The notes: a model not told the origin generated them from the sequence alone. 64,000 nucleotides of DNA from Saprospiraceae bacterium (GCA_016711125.1 JADJTQ010000001.1:1178001-1242000), one strand, 5' to 3'; positions 1 to 10,342 are shown, counted from the stretch's first letter. A program made the numbers and translations.

Positions 1-1
1 G

Positions 2-613
2 TTGGAGGAAGTGGTTAGCAGGATAGAAGGTCAGAGACACTATCAAATTTTATTTGACAAAGCTTTTGAGACAAATAAGATTGAAGATCATATGGTGCTG
101 ACTGCTCTCGAAAATTTCATGCAATCGATGTCAAGTGGGAATTCAAAGTTTGATCAGGTAGCTGGAATTAACCAGTTTAATGGAGCTTCGCAAGTCTTTA
201 TGACCGATATTGAAAACATTGGTCATAAGATTTTCTCCGCAAACTGTGCAAGTTGTCATGGCAAGGCTATTAATTTGTTTACCTCCCAACAATCACAAAT
301 CATGGCCAACAATGGTTTGGAGAGCGAAAGCCGTGACCGCGGTTTTGGTGATGTCAGTGGTAATGAAGAAAATGACGGCATGTTTAAAATACCATCACTT
401 CGCAACATTGCATTGACCGGACCTTATATGCATGATGGAAGATTTGCAAAGTTATCAGATGTCATCGATTTTTATAGTGAAGGCATTCAGTCACATAAGA
501 ATTTGAATACTGAGCTTAGGGATGAAAATGGCCATCCTCGAAAATTCAATTTTACCGATGAAGATAAAGAAGGCCTGATTGCCTTTTTTACACACGCTGA
601 CCGATATGAGTGA
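2..613 (+). CDS. Cytochrome c peroxidase (MauG/CcpA family), C-terminal part
   Basis: The gene enters from the left edge, so its start and N-terminal haem domain lie outside the window. The visible 203 residues contain one CxxCH haem c site (CASCH, about nt 248-262) and, further on, PSLRNIALTGPYMHDGR, the conserved end of the diheme peroxidase family where the Met can serve as axial ligand. Family members reduce hydrogen peroxide with cytochrome-derived electrons in the periplasm, or act as MauG-like oxidases. Natural stop at 613. The family is clear; the exact substrate is not. Confidence 0.85.
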   Translation: MEEVVSRIEGQRHYQILFDKAFETNKIEDHMVLTALENFMQSMSSGNSKFDQVAGINQFNGASQVFMTDIENIGHKIFSANCASCHGKAINLFTSQQSQIMANNGLESESRDRGFGDVSGNEENDGMFKIPSLRNIALTGPYMHDGRFAKLSDVIDFYSEGIQSHKNLNTELRDENGHPRKFNFTDEDKEGLIAFFTHADRYE

Positions 614-655
614 ATTGCGTCACTCAAAATTTTCGGATCCTGGCTGAAGTGATTT

Positions 656-720
656 CTGATTGTAGATTGGATTTATTGATGATTACTGATGGTGGATTGA
701 TGATTGTGGATTGCGATTAA
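656..720. repeat. Short GATTG-rich direct repeats downstream of the peroxidase gene
   Basis: The spacer between the first two genes carries two near-identical 13-mers, TGATTGTAGATTG at 658-670 and TGATTGTGGATTG at 701-713, with further GATTG/TGATG words between them. The two genes converge here. No hairpin or coding frame is evident and the function is unknown. It could be a slippage-prone low-complexity tract. Confidence 0.5.
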
Positions 721-772
721 CCAAAGATTGGATAATTGATGCCTCATAGTCTAGTCGATAAAAATAATTTTA

Positions 773-1696
773 TTATTTGATCGCAAAATGAATATCTGTG
801 ATCAAATCCTGATCAGGTACCTCACCAGGCATGTTGATATAAGACTCAAATGGATGAATTCCTTTTTTGGCTTTAAATTCCTTATTGCGGAGCATCATGT
901 GCATGGTGGTCCAGGCATTTCCTAAATGCAGGTATGGGCCGATATGACGCAATGTATATATTTTGGTTGCAGGTATTTCACCGATAATAAATTCAGAAGG
1001 AAGATCAGCAGGGATTCTTGAAACTGGAATACATGCAGTGTATTGAACTATACTTTTTACAAAATCAAATTTATGATAGATTGAAAGAGCATTGCCTGCT
1101 GGCTCTATCTTGTGATCCGTGAAATAAGACCATAATTTTGTATAATCCGATTCCATCTGCACACCGTTTTGTTCGATCGTCGTAGTCGTTTTTATCCCGA
1201 TATATTCACATCCGGGAAAGTCAGTCTCACCTCTAAAATCGAGTTTTGAACTAACTGATCCGGTCTCGGCATATTCTTTCAGCATATTTAATCCTCTATC
1301 ATAGTCAGCAGCCACAAAAGCCTCCATCATTTTTTTCATAAAGAACATAAAAAAAGGCATACTGCTATCCATAGTCCAGTTGACTTTGGTTTTTTGTCCT
1401 TCTGCTTTACAAATGAATTGAACTTTGGCTGTCGATTTCCAGGGTTTTAAAAAAGTGAGATCGAGATCAACTTTTCGATCAGGCGTTTCACTGATAATGG
1501 ACATATTCCCTGCGCCAACTCTTTTGCCATCCCACTCGTAATATTTTCCATCTTCACGAATGGACAGTGTAGAGTCAGGCTCGCAGACTAACCAGGGTGA
1601 CCAAATAGGCCAATGATGAAAATCGTTTAGAATCTTAAATACTTTTTGGACGGGTGCGTCAATGGTGATTGACCTGTCAATATGCATCTTTGGCAT
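773..1696 (-). CDS. SRPBCC-fold protein with C-terminal GyrI-like ligand-binding domain
   Basis: 307 residues with two domains. Residues about 1-150 match the SRPBCC/polyketide cyclase pattern: an opening ITIDAPVQKVFKILNDFHHWPIWSPW and a closing amphipathic helix. Residues about 160-307 look like the AraC effector-binding (GyrI-like) domain, with YIGIKTTT near its start and YTLRHIGPYLHLGNAW later. Such fusions bind small hydrophobic molecules and are common in Bacteroidota; no catalytic residue can be named. It lies 85 bp downstream of the aldehyde dehydrogenase on the same strand and could be the last gene of that operon, but the gap leaves this open. Confidence 0.75.
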   Translation of the reverse strand: MPKMHIDRSITIDAPVQKVFKILNDFHHWPIWSPWLVCEPDSTLSIREDGKYYEWDGKRVGAGNMSIISETPDRKVDLDLTFLKPWKSTAKVQFICKAEGQKTKVNWTMDSSMPFFMFFMKKMMEAFVAADYDRGLNMLKEYAETGSVSSKLDFRGETDFPGCEYIGIKTTTTIEQNGVQMESDYTKLWSYFTDHKIEPAGNALSIYHKFDFVKSIVQYTACIPVSRIPADLPSEFIIGEIPATKIYTLRHIGPYLHLGNAWTTMHMMLRNKEFKAKKGIHPFESYINMPGEVPDQDLITDIHFAIK

Positions 1697-1781
1697 CGCT
1701 GGACTATTTTATAGGCAGGAATATACAAAATTTAAAATTTTTCAGTCGGTGCCAGAGACGATTACGTGTTTTGAAACTTCC

Positions 1782-3140
1782 TTAGCTTTTAACAAAGACG
1801 GTCTTCCGGTTGATGAATTCCATCATGCCATCTTTTGCAAGTTCTCTGCCATATCCCGACAGCTTGGTGCCTCCAAATGGTAAACGAGGATCAGATTTGA
1901 CCAATTCGTTAATGAAGTAAGCACCGTCACTCACAGAACCAGCAAAGGATTTTGCTTTTTCAATATCGGTAGTGCAAACAGTCACTCCCAGTCCGTATTT
2001 TGAATTTTCCGACAGGTCAAATGCCTCCGATTCATCTTTTGCTTTGATCATGGCTGCTAATGGACCGAAGGTCTCTTCATCAAAGGCTGGCATGCCAGGT
2101 TTTACATTGCCTAAAACGGTAGGTGTAAAATAGCACCCAGCCTGGTCGCCACCGACGAGCAAATTAGCGCCCAGATTAATGGATTGTTTAATCTGGTCAT
2201 TTAGATTGTCTGCCAAGTCTTTACGAGCGAGTGGTCCCACTTGTGTCTGTTCGTTGAGAGGGTCACCGGATTTCAGTTTCCCAATCGCGGCAACAAATTT
2301 TTCGACAAACTGGTCATAGATTTCTTCAACCAAGATAAATCGTTTGGCTGCAATGCAACTTTGGCCACAATTAAGCATTCTGGCGGTAAGGGCAGTTTGG
2401 ATTGTTTTGTCTATGTCCGCATCTTTCCATACAATGAAGGCATTGTTTCCTCCCAATTCCAAAACCGTCTTTTTTAGATTCCGCCCGGCGATTTGGGCTA
2501 CAGCCGACCCTGCCCGCTCACTGCCTGTGAGGGTGACCGCTTTTATCGCCTCATGTGAAATAATCGCCTCTGTTTGATCATGATCTACAATGATATTTTG
2601 GAAAACGCCATCGGGAAAACCCGCTTTTCGAAATACATCTTCAATTTGAGTGGCACATCCAAATACATTGGCTGCATGTTTTAGCAGGCCGGTATTTCCT
2701 GCCATCAATGTTGGTGCCGCATAGCGAAATACCTGCCAATAGGGAAAATTCCATGGCATAATGGCAAGCACGGTACCTATTGGATCATGCCTTACATAAC
2801 TCATCAGACCATCGGTATTGATCTGCTCTTCGGCGAGAAAAAATGCGGCATTATCAGCATAGTAATTGCACACCCAGGCACATTTATTGATCTCAGATCT
2901 TGACTCGGAAATCGGTTTTCCCATTTCGAGAGTTATCATCCGGGCATAGTCTTCCACATTGTCCTTCAAGACCAGAGCAGCCTTTGCCATGAGCTTGGCT
3001 CGATCTTCTACTGGTGTTTTAGACCATGATCGGAAAGACATTTTCGATTTATCCAGAATTGATGTAACTTCTGACGGGGTCAAGGTCTGGTAAGTGCCGA
3101 CAATCTGATTATTAAAGGGGTTTATACTTTTAAATTCCAT
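1782..3140 (-). CDS. NAD(P)-dependent aldehyde dehydrogenase, succinate-semialdehyde dehydrogenase type
   Basis: 452 residues, the usual length for the short succinate-semialdehyde dehydrogenase branch (GabD/Sad-like). Visible signatures are PWNFPYWQ (about 129-136), the general-base motif LELGGN with Glu228, and NCGQSCIAAKRF with the catalytic Cys262. It oxidises an aldehyde to the acid; with the aminotransferase at the head of the operon, the likely substrate is succinic semialdehyde, or glutarate semialdehyde if the pathway starts from lysine. It is last in the tightly packed run, 5 bp after the ATP-grasp gene. Family assignment is firm, substrate is inferred from context. Confidence 0.9.
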   Translation of the reverse strand: MEFKSINPFNNQIVGTYQTLTPSEVTSILDKSKMSFRSWSKTPVEDRAKLMAKAALVLKDNVEDYARMITLEMGKPISESRSEINKCAWVCNYYADNAAFFLAEEQINTDGLMSYVRHDPIGTVLAIMPWNFPYWQVFRYAAPTLMAGNTGLLKHAANVFGCATQIEDVFRKAGFPDGVFQNIIVDHDQTEAIISHEAIKAVTLTGSERAGSAVAQIAGRNLKKTVLELGGNNAFIVWKDADIDKTIQTALTARMLNCGQSCIAAKRFILVEEIYDQFVEKFVAAIGKLKSGDPLNEQTQVGPLARKDLADNLNDQIKQSINLGANLLVGGDQAGCYFTPTVLGNVKPGMPAFDEETFGPLAAMIKAKDESEAFDLSENSKYGLGVTVCTTDIEKAKSFAGSVSDGAYFINELVKSDPRLPFGGTKLSGYGRELAKDGMMEFINRKTVFVKS

Positions 3141-3145
3141 AAAAT

Positions 3146-4620
3146 TTACTTGGTTAAACTCCCGATAAGAGTTGGTAGTTCTTTAGGCTCTTCGACGATT
3201 TGAGAGCGATATTTGCTGTGAATGGCTTCGATCCAATCTTTGGCTCGCTTCGTGAGTTTAAAATCATCAGTCATCATTCGACCGCGAGCGACAAGAATAC
3301 CCATGTCGGCCCCTTCATACAGATAGTCACCTTTGCGGGTAATGCGAAGAAAAAATGCCTCTTTTTCACTACCTACAGCGCGACGGTGGGTGTCCATCCG
3401 GTCAAATCGAATCTCTCCATTCTCCAACATTTGCCAGATACCAGACTTTGGTGCTTCATGAACATATTCAATAGTGTCGCCGGTATGTTTGATAATAAGT
3501 TGACTCCACTCATCAATGTTTTCCTGTTTTGCCCATCGGTCATTCAATTCTTTTACATCTAATTCATATTCCTGATCCATCCACTCCAGAATATGAAAAA
3601 CAAATAGTGGGGCGTCTGCGAGCGCAAATACAGCATGGTTGGTAATTGAACTTGCACCTGTTATTCTGGGATTTAGTTCGCCCAGGTAAATTTCTCCACT
3701 ATCCTGATCGATCAGAAAATCGAGTTCGAAATATCCCTTATAGCCTTCTTTACGCAATTGATCTCCAAACAATTGAGTGTTTTTTCTTGCCTTCTCACGT
3801 AGGGTGGGCGTAAAAGCATCCGGATAGATTTCATTTCCACACCAGCCACCTTTATAGGGAGTCAGTTCTTTAAATCCAACTAACTCAGTCATCAAAGGAG
3901 CGACAATAGTACCATGCCGGGTTACACAAGCTTCAATTGCTGAACCCCGGCAGTTTATACGCTTCATGATTTTAACCTCTTTTTCCTTCACTATTTCCTC
4001 TTCATATTTCTTAAAATCCTCTTCATTAGAAATAAAAAAAGTAGTGTGACCCGAATCGCCAAACGGAGTTTGAATCACCAGATCATTTCCGAGTTTTTTT
4101 GAAATGGTCCTCAAATTTTTATAATCTTTCACTGCAGATAAGACATATGGTACACAAGCAACTCCGGCTTTTTCAGCTATGCGATTGGTGTTGACTTTGT
4201 TGTCCATAAAAGTGCGCATCTTGGCAGGTGGAAACATGATCTCAAGACCTAATTTTTTTGCATTTTTTTCTGTCTCCTCATCAAACATTAAAAAAAGAGC
4301 CTTACCAGCCTTTCCACCTTTCTTTTTCGATTTAATGTAAGCTTGCACTTCAGGATGATTCAATAAATAGTTATTGATGTCTTCAATACTCTCAAATTCA
4401 TCATGGGGCATCTCCTCTTTGGGGAAAAGACATTGGGGTGAAGGCCATCGAAGCACTCTATATAGCTAATAAATTTAAATCCTTTAATCCATTCGTCGGC
4501 GCCAAGGAGATTAAAGTTAGTGGCACTTATGAAATAGAGAGGTGTTTCATTTTTGTGAAAGGATCGTCGAATATCCGACACTCCCTTAAGAACTTTCTTT
4601 TCTTTTTTGGAAACAGTCAT
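3146..4620 (-). CDS. ATP-grasp enzyme, biotin-carboxylase-like (one frame break near 4415)
   Basis: Two overlapping frames make one protein of about 490 residues. The N-terminal 70 residues start at MTVSKKEKK (4620) and read to FSPK; the other frame continues EEMPHDEFESIEDINN. One extra base in the TTTTCCCCAAA run near 4409-4419 would restore a continuous ORF. The C-terminal part shows ATP-grasp features: KVNTNRIAEKAGV, the ATP-lid segment VIQTPFGDSGHTTFF, and metal-binding YFELDFLIDQDSGEIYLGE followed by NPRITG. The enzyme should join a carboxylate to a nucleophile through an acyl phosphate, but the substrates are unknown. It sits 8 bp after the decarboxylase and 5 bp before the dehydrogenase. 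The break is probably a base-calling indel, but see the finding on its slippery heptamer. Confidence 0.8.
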
Positions 4621-4628
4621 ATTTATTT

Positions 4629-7375
4629 TTAAACGTTAATGATTGATTTAGTTTTTTTAATGTTGGTCATTGCGCCAATGGAGGTCTTTGTCTTCTGCCG
4701 GTTGAGGACGCTATCTTTGAATACCCGAAGGCCCAGATCGGCCCGGTATCCATGGATTTCTGATACGTCCAGGGCAAGGAGAAATTCGATAATTTCTTCA
4801 CTAACTACCTGACCTGGTACCAATACAGGAAAGCCAGGAGGATATGGAATGACAAATGACGATGCCACCAGAACTTTACCCTTTTTCATTTCTGGCAAAC
4901 ATTCGACCAAAGGAATATATTCATAATTGTTTTCATCGTAAGCCAGGAAAAAAGCGGCGCGTAAATTCCCTCCGGGAACACCAGGAATGACCTTGAAGGA
5001 AGGATGGAAATAACTAAAGTCGGGTAGGGGAGGGACATTGACAGTGAGGGAATTGATCCGGTTCCGATGTATTGTCTTTTCGCGTTGATCTAAGGCATCT
5101 ACTTTTGCATCCAGTTCATCGGCAATTTTCAAAAGGGCGTTGGTCAAATAAGTTACACTGCCATTCGTAGTACCGATGTTCGTGAGAAAAAGTACGCTGT
5201 TTCGGGAAGTTTTGTTTATTTGAATATGGAACTTATCCATCAAATATTTATTCTTAAAAGTGTCACCATCTAATCCGGTGCGACCGATGTGTAGCGTAAG
5301 TTTGGTTGGATCCAGGACAAATTCATCTTTCTCCCAGGCTTCCTCCATCCTATTCCATCCAGATTTTTTATCATAATATTCCTTAAGACCGGTCTGACGA
5401 AATTGATCAGGAATAAAATCGTGGACGGTCAACACGTCAAAATACTTGCTTAGTTGTGGAGTATCATTAATTCTTGCGCGTAAAATCATGGCTATTTCGA
5501 TACTGCGTTCTACGAGTTCAAAACCTTCGAACTGCACTTGTCTTCTGCCTACATCCAAGGAGGCCAGCATTTGGTAGTTTGGCGATGTAGAGGTGTGTGT
5601 CATGTAAGCCTCCAAAAATGTGTTTTCCGTTTTACGCTGGAAGTCTTCATCCCAAATATGGATCATTGATCCCTGACGGAAACTGCTCAGGGTTTTGTGG
5701 GTACTCTGTGTAGCATAGACCCGGATTCGCACAAGATCTGGATCGGGCATGGTTGGGATCTGTCCGTTTTCCATTTTTTCAATATGGTGTTCATATGCCT
5801 CCCGGTACGATTTACTTTTATATTTTTCATGTAATTTATTGGCCACATACATACCGGTACGCTGCTTGTAAGTATAATTAAAACCGGCAAAAGCAAACCA
5901 GGCTTCATCCCACAAAAAGATCATGTCGGGTTTAATCGCGAGAATCTCTTCCATGATACGTTCTACATTGTAAACAAGGCCGTCAAAAGTGCAATTGGTG
6001 AGCAGCAGCATCTTTACTTTGTCCAGTTGCCCCGCTTCTTTTAATTGAAGCAGTTTCCCTTTTATTTGCGCTAAGGGCACTGCTCCGTACATGGAGTATT
6101 TTTCGATTGGATAGGAATCCGGTAAACTGGATAAGCCCCTCCCAGAACCATCCCATAATGATGCGATTTATGGCAATCACGGTCAATTAGGACAATGTCC
6201 TTGGGAGCGATCAATGATTGCAGTACGATCTTATTGGCAGTTGAAGTGCCGTTTGTTACAAAGTACGTATGTTGAGACCCATAGGCATTCCTGGCCATTT
6301 CCTGGGCTTTTTTCAAAGGGCCGGTTGGTTGCAAGAGCGAATCCAATCCACCAGTAGTGGCAGAAGTTTCGGCGAGAAACATGTTGCGGCCGTAAAAATC
6401 TCCAAAGTCTTTAATCCAGCGTGACTTGAAAACTGAATTACCTCTTGATATTGGCATCGCGTGAAATACTCCAGTAGGTTTTTGGCTATATTCTTTCAGT
6501 GCCGAGAAAAATGGAGTTTCATATCGTTCCATCACACCTCTCAGTATCATCAAATGTAGCTCCTGGACATCTTCTTTTCGATAGAAAATCCTTCTAAAGA
6601 TCTTAATGGTGCTATCCTTGAGCTCTCCCAATGAAGTGTCTGTGACATAATATGTATCCAGTTCTGGCCTAAATTGTTTGATCCACTTTCCTAAAAGGGG
6701 GCCGAGATCTTCATCGGCTCGTGAACCTTGATCCATCTTGATGATCGGCCCAATATAAGGCTTGATTAAGTCTGAGATACCCGATGAACGAAAAGGTGGG
6801 GCGTATCTAATCACCACGGCCTGAATATTATGGTTTAATTGTAAGGCGATGAGAGCATCCTGAAATGACCTCTGAACAATGATACTGTAGTTGAATTTAT
6901 CAGTCGAATTTCGGAGGTCTTTAAGTCTGGATTTTAAGGCCTTCTCTTCATCTTCCGGCATGTCTTCGACAAATAACACTTCAAAGTCGTTCTTGACACT
7001 GGCTTGTTTATGCTCCCATTCGTCTTTTTCATCCGCAAGATCATCATCTGAGATATCAGGATGACTGCGATAACTGTCGCTAACCAATTGTTTGGTAGTT
7101 TCCGATACTTGATTGGACAGCGACATATATTCTGATCTCCGGACACAACCACTGAAACTGTCGAGTCGCTGCGTGCCCGGGAAAGTAAAAAAACGTTCAA
7201 CACCAGATAATTCTGTAATTAAATCCAGAGCCGATTTTCGGTATGTTGATTCTTCATCAGAACCCTTTTGAGAGCGAGCCAACTTGGCTGTGTCTTGCTT
7301 GAGATTATTCCAATATTGTACCCGGAGTTGACCAATGTTATAAAATTTAGTGCTGTTTATTTTTGAATTTATCAC
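4629..7375 (-). CDS. Large PLP-dependent Orn/Lys/Arg-type decarboxylase (one frame break near 6100)
   Basis: Two frames join at a run of five T (6099-6103, A on the coding strand). With six bases the protein reads QSKKYSMYGAV and becomes one enzyme of about 915 residues. Residues about 130-290 resemble the receiver-like wing domain of acid-type decarboxylases (FEVLFVEDMPEDEEKA, then NIQAVVIRYAP). The PLP domain follows: TYFVTNGTSTANKIVLQSL, the Asp motif MIFLWDEAWFAF, and the Schiff-base motif ATQSTHKTLSSFRQ. The C-terminal region has PYPPGFPVLVPGQ, also typical. The expected reaction is alpha-decarboxylation of ornithine, lysine or arginine in the cytoplasm. It is longer than the usual 710-760 residues. 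Substrate cannot be read from sequence. Confidence 0.88.
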
Positions 7376-7378
7376 AAA

Positions 7379-7786
7379 TTATTTTTTTGAATGTAATGCA
7401 AGCTTATTTCCTTCCGTATCAATAAAAATGGCAAAGTATCCGGAATCTTCTGCAATAAGGGTTTTAGTTAGTACGATGCGTCCTCCCGCTTTGGGTACCT
7501 GCTCAAGAATGTCATTTAAATCTTTTCCTCCGTTTAGATAAAGCAAAGGTCCCGTGTCATTTGGCAAAGACCCCGGTCCTTTGACTATTGCTCCACCGAT
7601 TCCATCTGTTGTCGGGAAAAAGGCCATTAAATATTCGCCTGTTTCTACCTGCTGCATTTTGATATCAAAAATTTGACTATAAAAATTGACGGCGTTTTGA
7701 AAGTTGATAGCTGGTATTTCAAACCAACTTATATAGTCTTTCAGGGTAGTCCTTTTTTTTTGTTTCTTTGTTGAAATTCCTCCCAT
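7379..7786 (-). CDS. VOC-superfamily (glyoxalase/bleomycin-resistance-like) protein
   Basis: 135 residues with the vicinal-oxygen-chelate pattern: ISWFEIPAINFQNAVNFYSQIFDI at the start (beta strand, helix, FYSQIF), then GGAIVKG, and near the end a second half ending in FAIFIDTEGNKLALHS. This small metal-binding fold occurs in many unrelated enzymes, so the reaction is unknown. Its ATG overlaps the stop of the upstream nitrilase gene (TAATG) and the next gene starts 3 bp on, so it is translated as part of the amine operon. Confidence 0.85.
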   Translation of the reverse strand: MGGISTKKQKKRTTLKDYISWFEIPAINFQNAVNFYSQIFDIKMQQVETGEYLMAFFPTTDGIGGAIVKGPGSLPNDTGPLLYLNGGKDLNDILEQVPKAGGRIVLTKTLIAEDSGYFAIFIDTEGNKLALHSKK

Positions 7787-8736
7787 TATTTTTGTTCTAA
7801 AATGTGATCACCTTTATATCCTACTGGTGTTGGTGGTTCCTCCACTAGTTCGTTTTCCTGCATTCTTAATTGAGACAGTTTGTCCACTCGTTTGGGTTTG
7901 ATTAATGGACCCAAAGATTCCAGATAAGGATGTTTGGCTCCTTGCTGATAGATGTTGAACTGACCAATATGATCCCGAAAGCTTTTCAGTGGTTGACCTA
8001 GTCGTAGTACACCAAGTTCCCGACTTCTTTCTACCCTTTCAACATCTAATTCGATGGGGATGATCTCTTCATTACCTCCTGCCTGGTAAAGTACACGGCC
8101 ATCAGGGCCGCAAACAATTGAAAGACCACTTCCACCTGTATCTAATCCGTTTACGTCAAAGAAAAAACACTGATTCACGGTTGCCATGGCCCGGGCTATC
8201 GAGAGTTCGATGTCACGGTCTATCGTTCCGGTCATCGTCGGGTGAAGGATTACTTCCGCACCCATTACTGCCAGAGTACGAATAGTCTCTGGAAACCACA
8301 TGTCATAACATACTGAAACACCAAATTTACCCACATGTGGAACTTCAAAAACACAGTATTCTGAGCCAGGTGTCACTCCAACTTCATAGGGATAAAATGG
8401 AAACATTTTACGATATCTCGTCACTACTTCACCCTGTGGATTAATTACGGTAGCTGTATTATAGATGTGGTCACCACATTTTTCAAAAATGGATCCTGGC
8501 AGAAGCCAAATTCCATATTTTTTAGCCATGGATTGCATGGTCTGCTCAAACTCTCCTGGTATTTCTTGAGCAGTATAGGTCAAAGGACCATATGCGCAGA
8601 GTTCGCTAAATACGACCATCTCAATCCAGGGATAGAGGTTCATCGTAATGTCGAGTTTCAATTTCATCATTTCGACATTGGAATGGATCGCAGAAACCCG
8701 CATTTGAATTCCGGCGATAGCAAATGGCTTCATCAT
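7786..8736 (-). CDS. Carbon-nitrogen hydrolase (nitrilase superfamily amidase)
   Basis: 316 residues with the full catalytic triad: Glu45 in VVFSELCAYG, Lys110 in TRYRKMFPF, and Cys143 in GVSVCYDMWFPE. Family members hydrolyse amides or carbamoyl groups; in polyamine pathways this fold includes N-carbamoylputrescine amidase, and in lysine degradation 5-aminovaleramidase. The FYPYEVGVTPG stretch after the Lys recalls formamidase and aliphatic amidase-like members, so the substrate is open. Start and stop both overlap neighbours (ATGA with the aminotransferase, TAATG with the VOC gene), showing translational coupling. Confidence 0.88.
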   Translation of the reverse strand: MMKPFAIAGIQMRVSAIHSNVEMMKLKLDITMNLYPWIEMVVFSELCAYGPLTYTAQEIPGEFEQTMQSMAKKYGIWLLPGSIFEKCGDHIYNTATVINPQGEVVTRYRKMFPFYPYEVGVTPGSEYCVFEVPHVGKFGVSVCYDMWFPETIRTLAVMGAEVILHPTMTGTIDRDIELSIARAMATVNQCFFFDVNGLDTGGSGLSIVCGPDGRVLYQAGGNEEIIPIELDVERVERSRELGVLRLGQPLKSFRDHIGQFNIYQQGAKHPYLESLGPLIKPKRVDKLSQLRMQENELVEEPPTPVGYKGDHILEQK

Positions 8737-10048
8737 ATATTATGTGTTGCTTTTTTAAGTTCGTTTTCGAGAATGTCCAACCCCCTTATCAGATCTTGTT
8801 TGGTGATGACGAGGGGGCAAAGTATGCGGATAATATTTTTAAAAGTCCCAGCGCTCAATAAAACAAGACCTTGACTGGCGCAACCAGTTATGACCCTATC
8901 ACATAATTCACCATCGGGGCTCCTGGGATCATTATTTTTCACCAGTTCGATTGCTTTCATAGCTCCACACCCCTGACATCTCCTATTTGAGGATATTGTT
9001 TTCTTAAGGTTTCAAAGCGGTTTGAAATGATGTCTCCAATTTCAACTGCGCGTTGATTCAAGTTATGATCCTTCATATACTGGATGGTAGCTAATGCGGC
9101 AGCACAACTAACCGGATTTCCGATATAGGTTCCTCCAATGGTACCTGGAGCTGCGGCATCCATAATATCAGCTCTTCCCACCACAGCAGCAATGGGCATA
9201 CCTGAACCCAGCGACTTTGCATAAAGGCTGATGTCGGGTTGTACGCCATAGTGTTGCCAGGAAGCCCACCTGCCAGTGCGTCCGAATCCACTTTGGACTT
9301 CATCAAGAATGAGCAGCACGCCATGTTGATCACAAAAAGAACGCAAGCCTTCGAGATATTTTTTTGGCACCGCATTAAATCCGCCTTCACCCTGAATAGG
9401 TTCAAGGATAATGGCTGCCAGATTTTTAGGATCAACCACATTGTGAGCACTTTCGTACAGTCTTTTTAATTCCCAATTAACAAACTCAGTCAAAGATTTT
9501 GATCCACCATACCGGTAATAGTTTGGAAATGGGAGTTGATATACTTCAGGAGCAAATGGACCACAACCTTCCTTATATTTGATTTTACTAGTGAGGGTCA
9601 TCGCCATCATGGTGCGACCATGGAATGCATCGGTAAAACTCAAGATGGCCTGTTTCTTGGTAGCCTGACGAGCGATTTTAACCGCATTTTCAACTGCTTC
9701 GGCACCGGTACTTACCAACATGACCTTTGTCTTTTCGCCATGTGGCAGGATTTCGGCCAAAGCCTCACATAGGTTGATGTATGGATCATAAGTCACTACA
9801 TTAAAACTTGTGTGGAGGAACTTCGTAGCCTGGTCTCTAATGGCCTCAACTACCGGCTCGGGACAATGCCCCGCATTTACGACACCGATACCACCGGCAA
9901 AATCAATCAGTTCCCGACCATCGGCATCAATAATGATCGCTCCTTTCGCTTCTCGAACCGTGATTGTGTTGAATACACCAACCCCATTGGCAACGATGTT
10001 TTTTCGCCGCTCCATGAGTTCTTCTGATTTTGTTTTTTGTTTAATCAT
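8733..10048 (-). CDS. gabT: Class III aminotransferase, 4-aminobutyrate type (one frame break near 8965)
   Basis: Two frames give one aminotransferase of about 438 residues. The first 363 residues include STGAEAVENAVKIAR, the PLP Asp motif LLILDEVQSGFGRTG (Asp249) and the Schiff-base Lys278 in YAKSLGSG. The frame then ends at DVRGVEL, while the next frame continues AMKAIELVKNNDP. One extra G at 8965-8966 restores the usual RGVGAMKAIELV. It transfers the omega-amino group of GABA or 5-aminovalerate to 2-oxoglutarate, giving the semialdehyde used by the dehydrogenase at the other end of the operon. First gene of the operon; its stop overlaps the nitrilase start. The family is firm; GABA versus 5-aminovalerate is not decided. 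Confidence 0.88.
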
Positions 10049-10064
10049 TGAAAAAAATTAGATA

Positions 10065-10106
10065 GGTAGACTCTATCCAATAGTCTACCATATGACCCTA
10101 AGGTCA
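10065..10106 (-). promoter_or_regulatory. Two inverted repeats in the leader of the aminotransferase operon
   Basis: Within the 294-bp space between the divergent amine operon and sulfatase there are two adjacent dyads, 17-58 bp upstream of the aminotransferase ATG. GGTAGACT at 10065-10072 pairs with AGTCTACC at 10082-10089 across 9 nt, and TGACC at 10093-10097 pairs with GGTCA at 10102-10106 across 4 nt. They could be an operator or a leader hairpin; no specific regulator can be named. The rest of the spacer shows no gene. Confidence 0.4.
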
Positions 10107-10342
10107 CAGTCAAAGACTTAGCACACTTTACATGGCCGGCTTCAAATGTATTTAGGAAAAAGGATTTTGAGATTATAGAAGGAAGAGCTTGTCTTCAAAC
10201 GCATCTCGATGGCTAATATACGAAATATAAATGAATTTTTTTACTCAATATCGTCATCGACACTATATCTAGGAGACAAAAAGAATTGGCAAGGGCGTTT
10301 AATTTATTATTATTGATCTGGATTAATGATTAAGAAAGCTCA

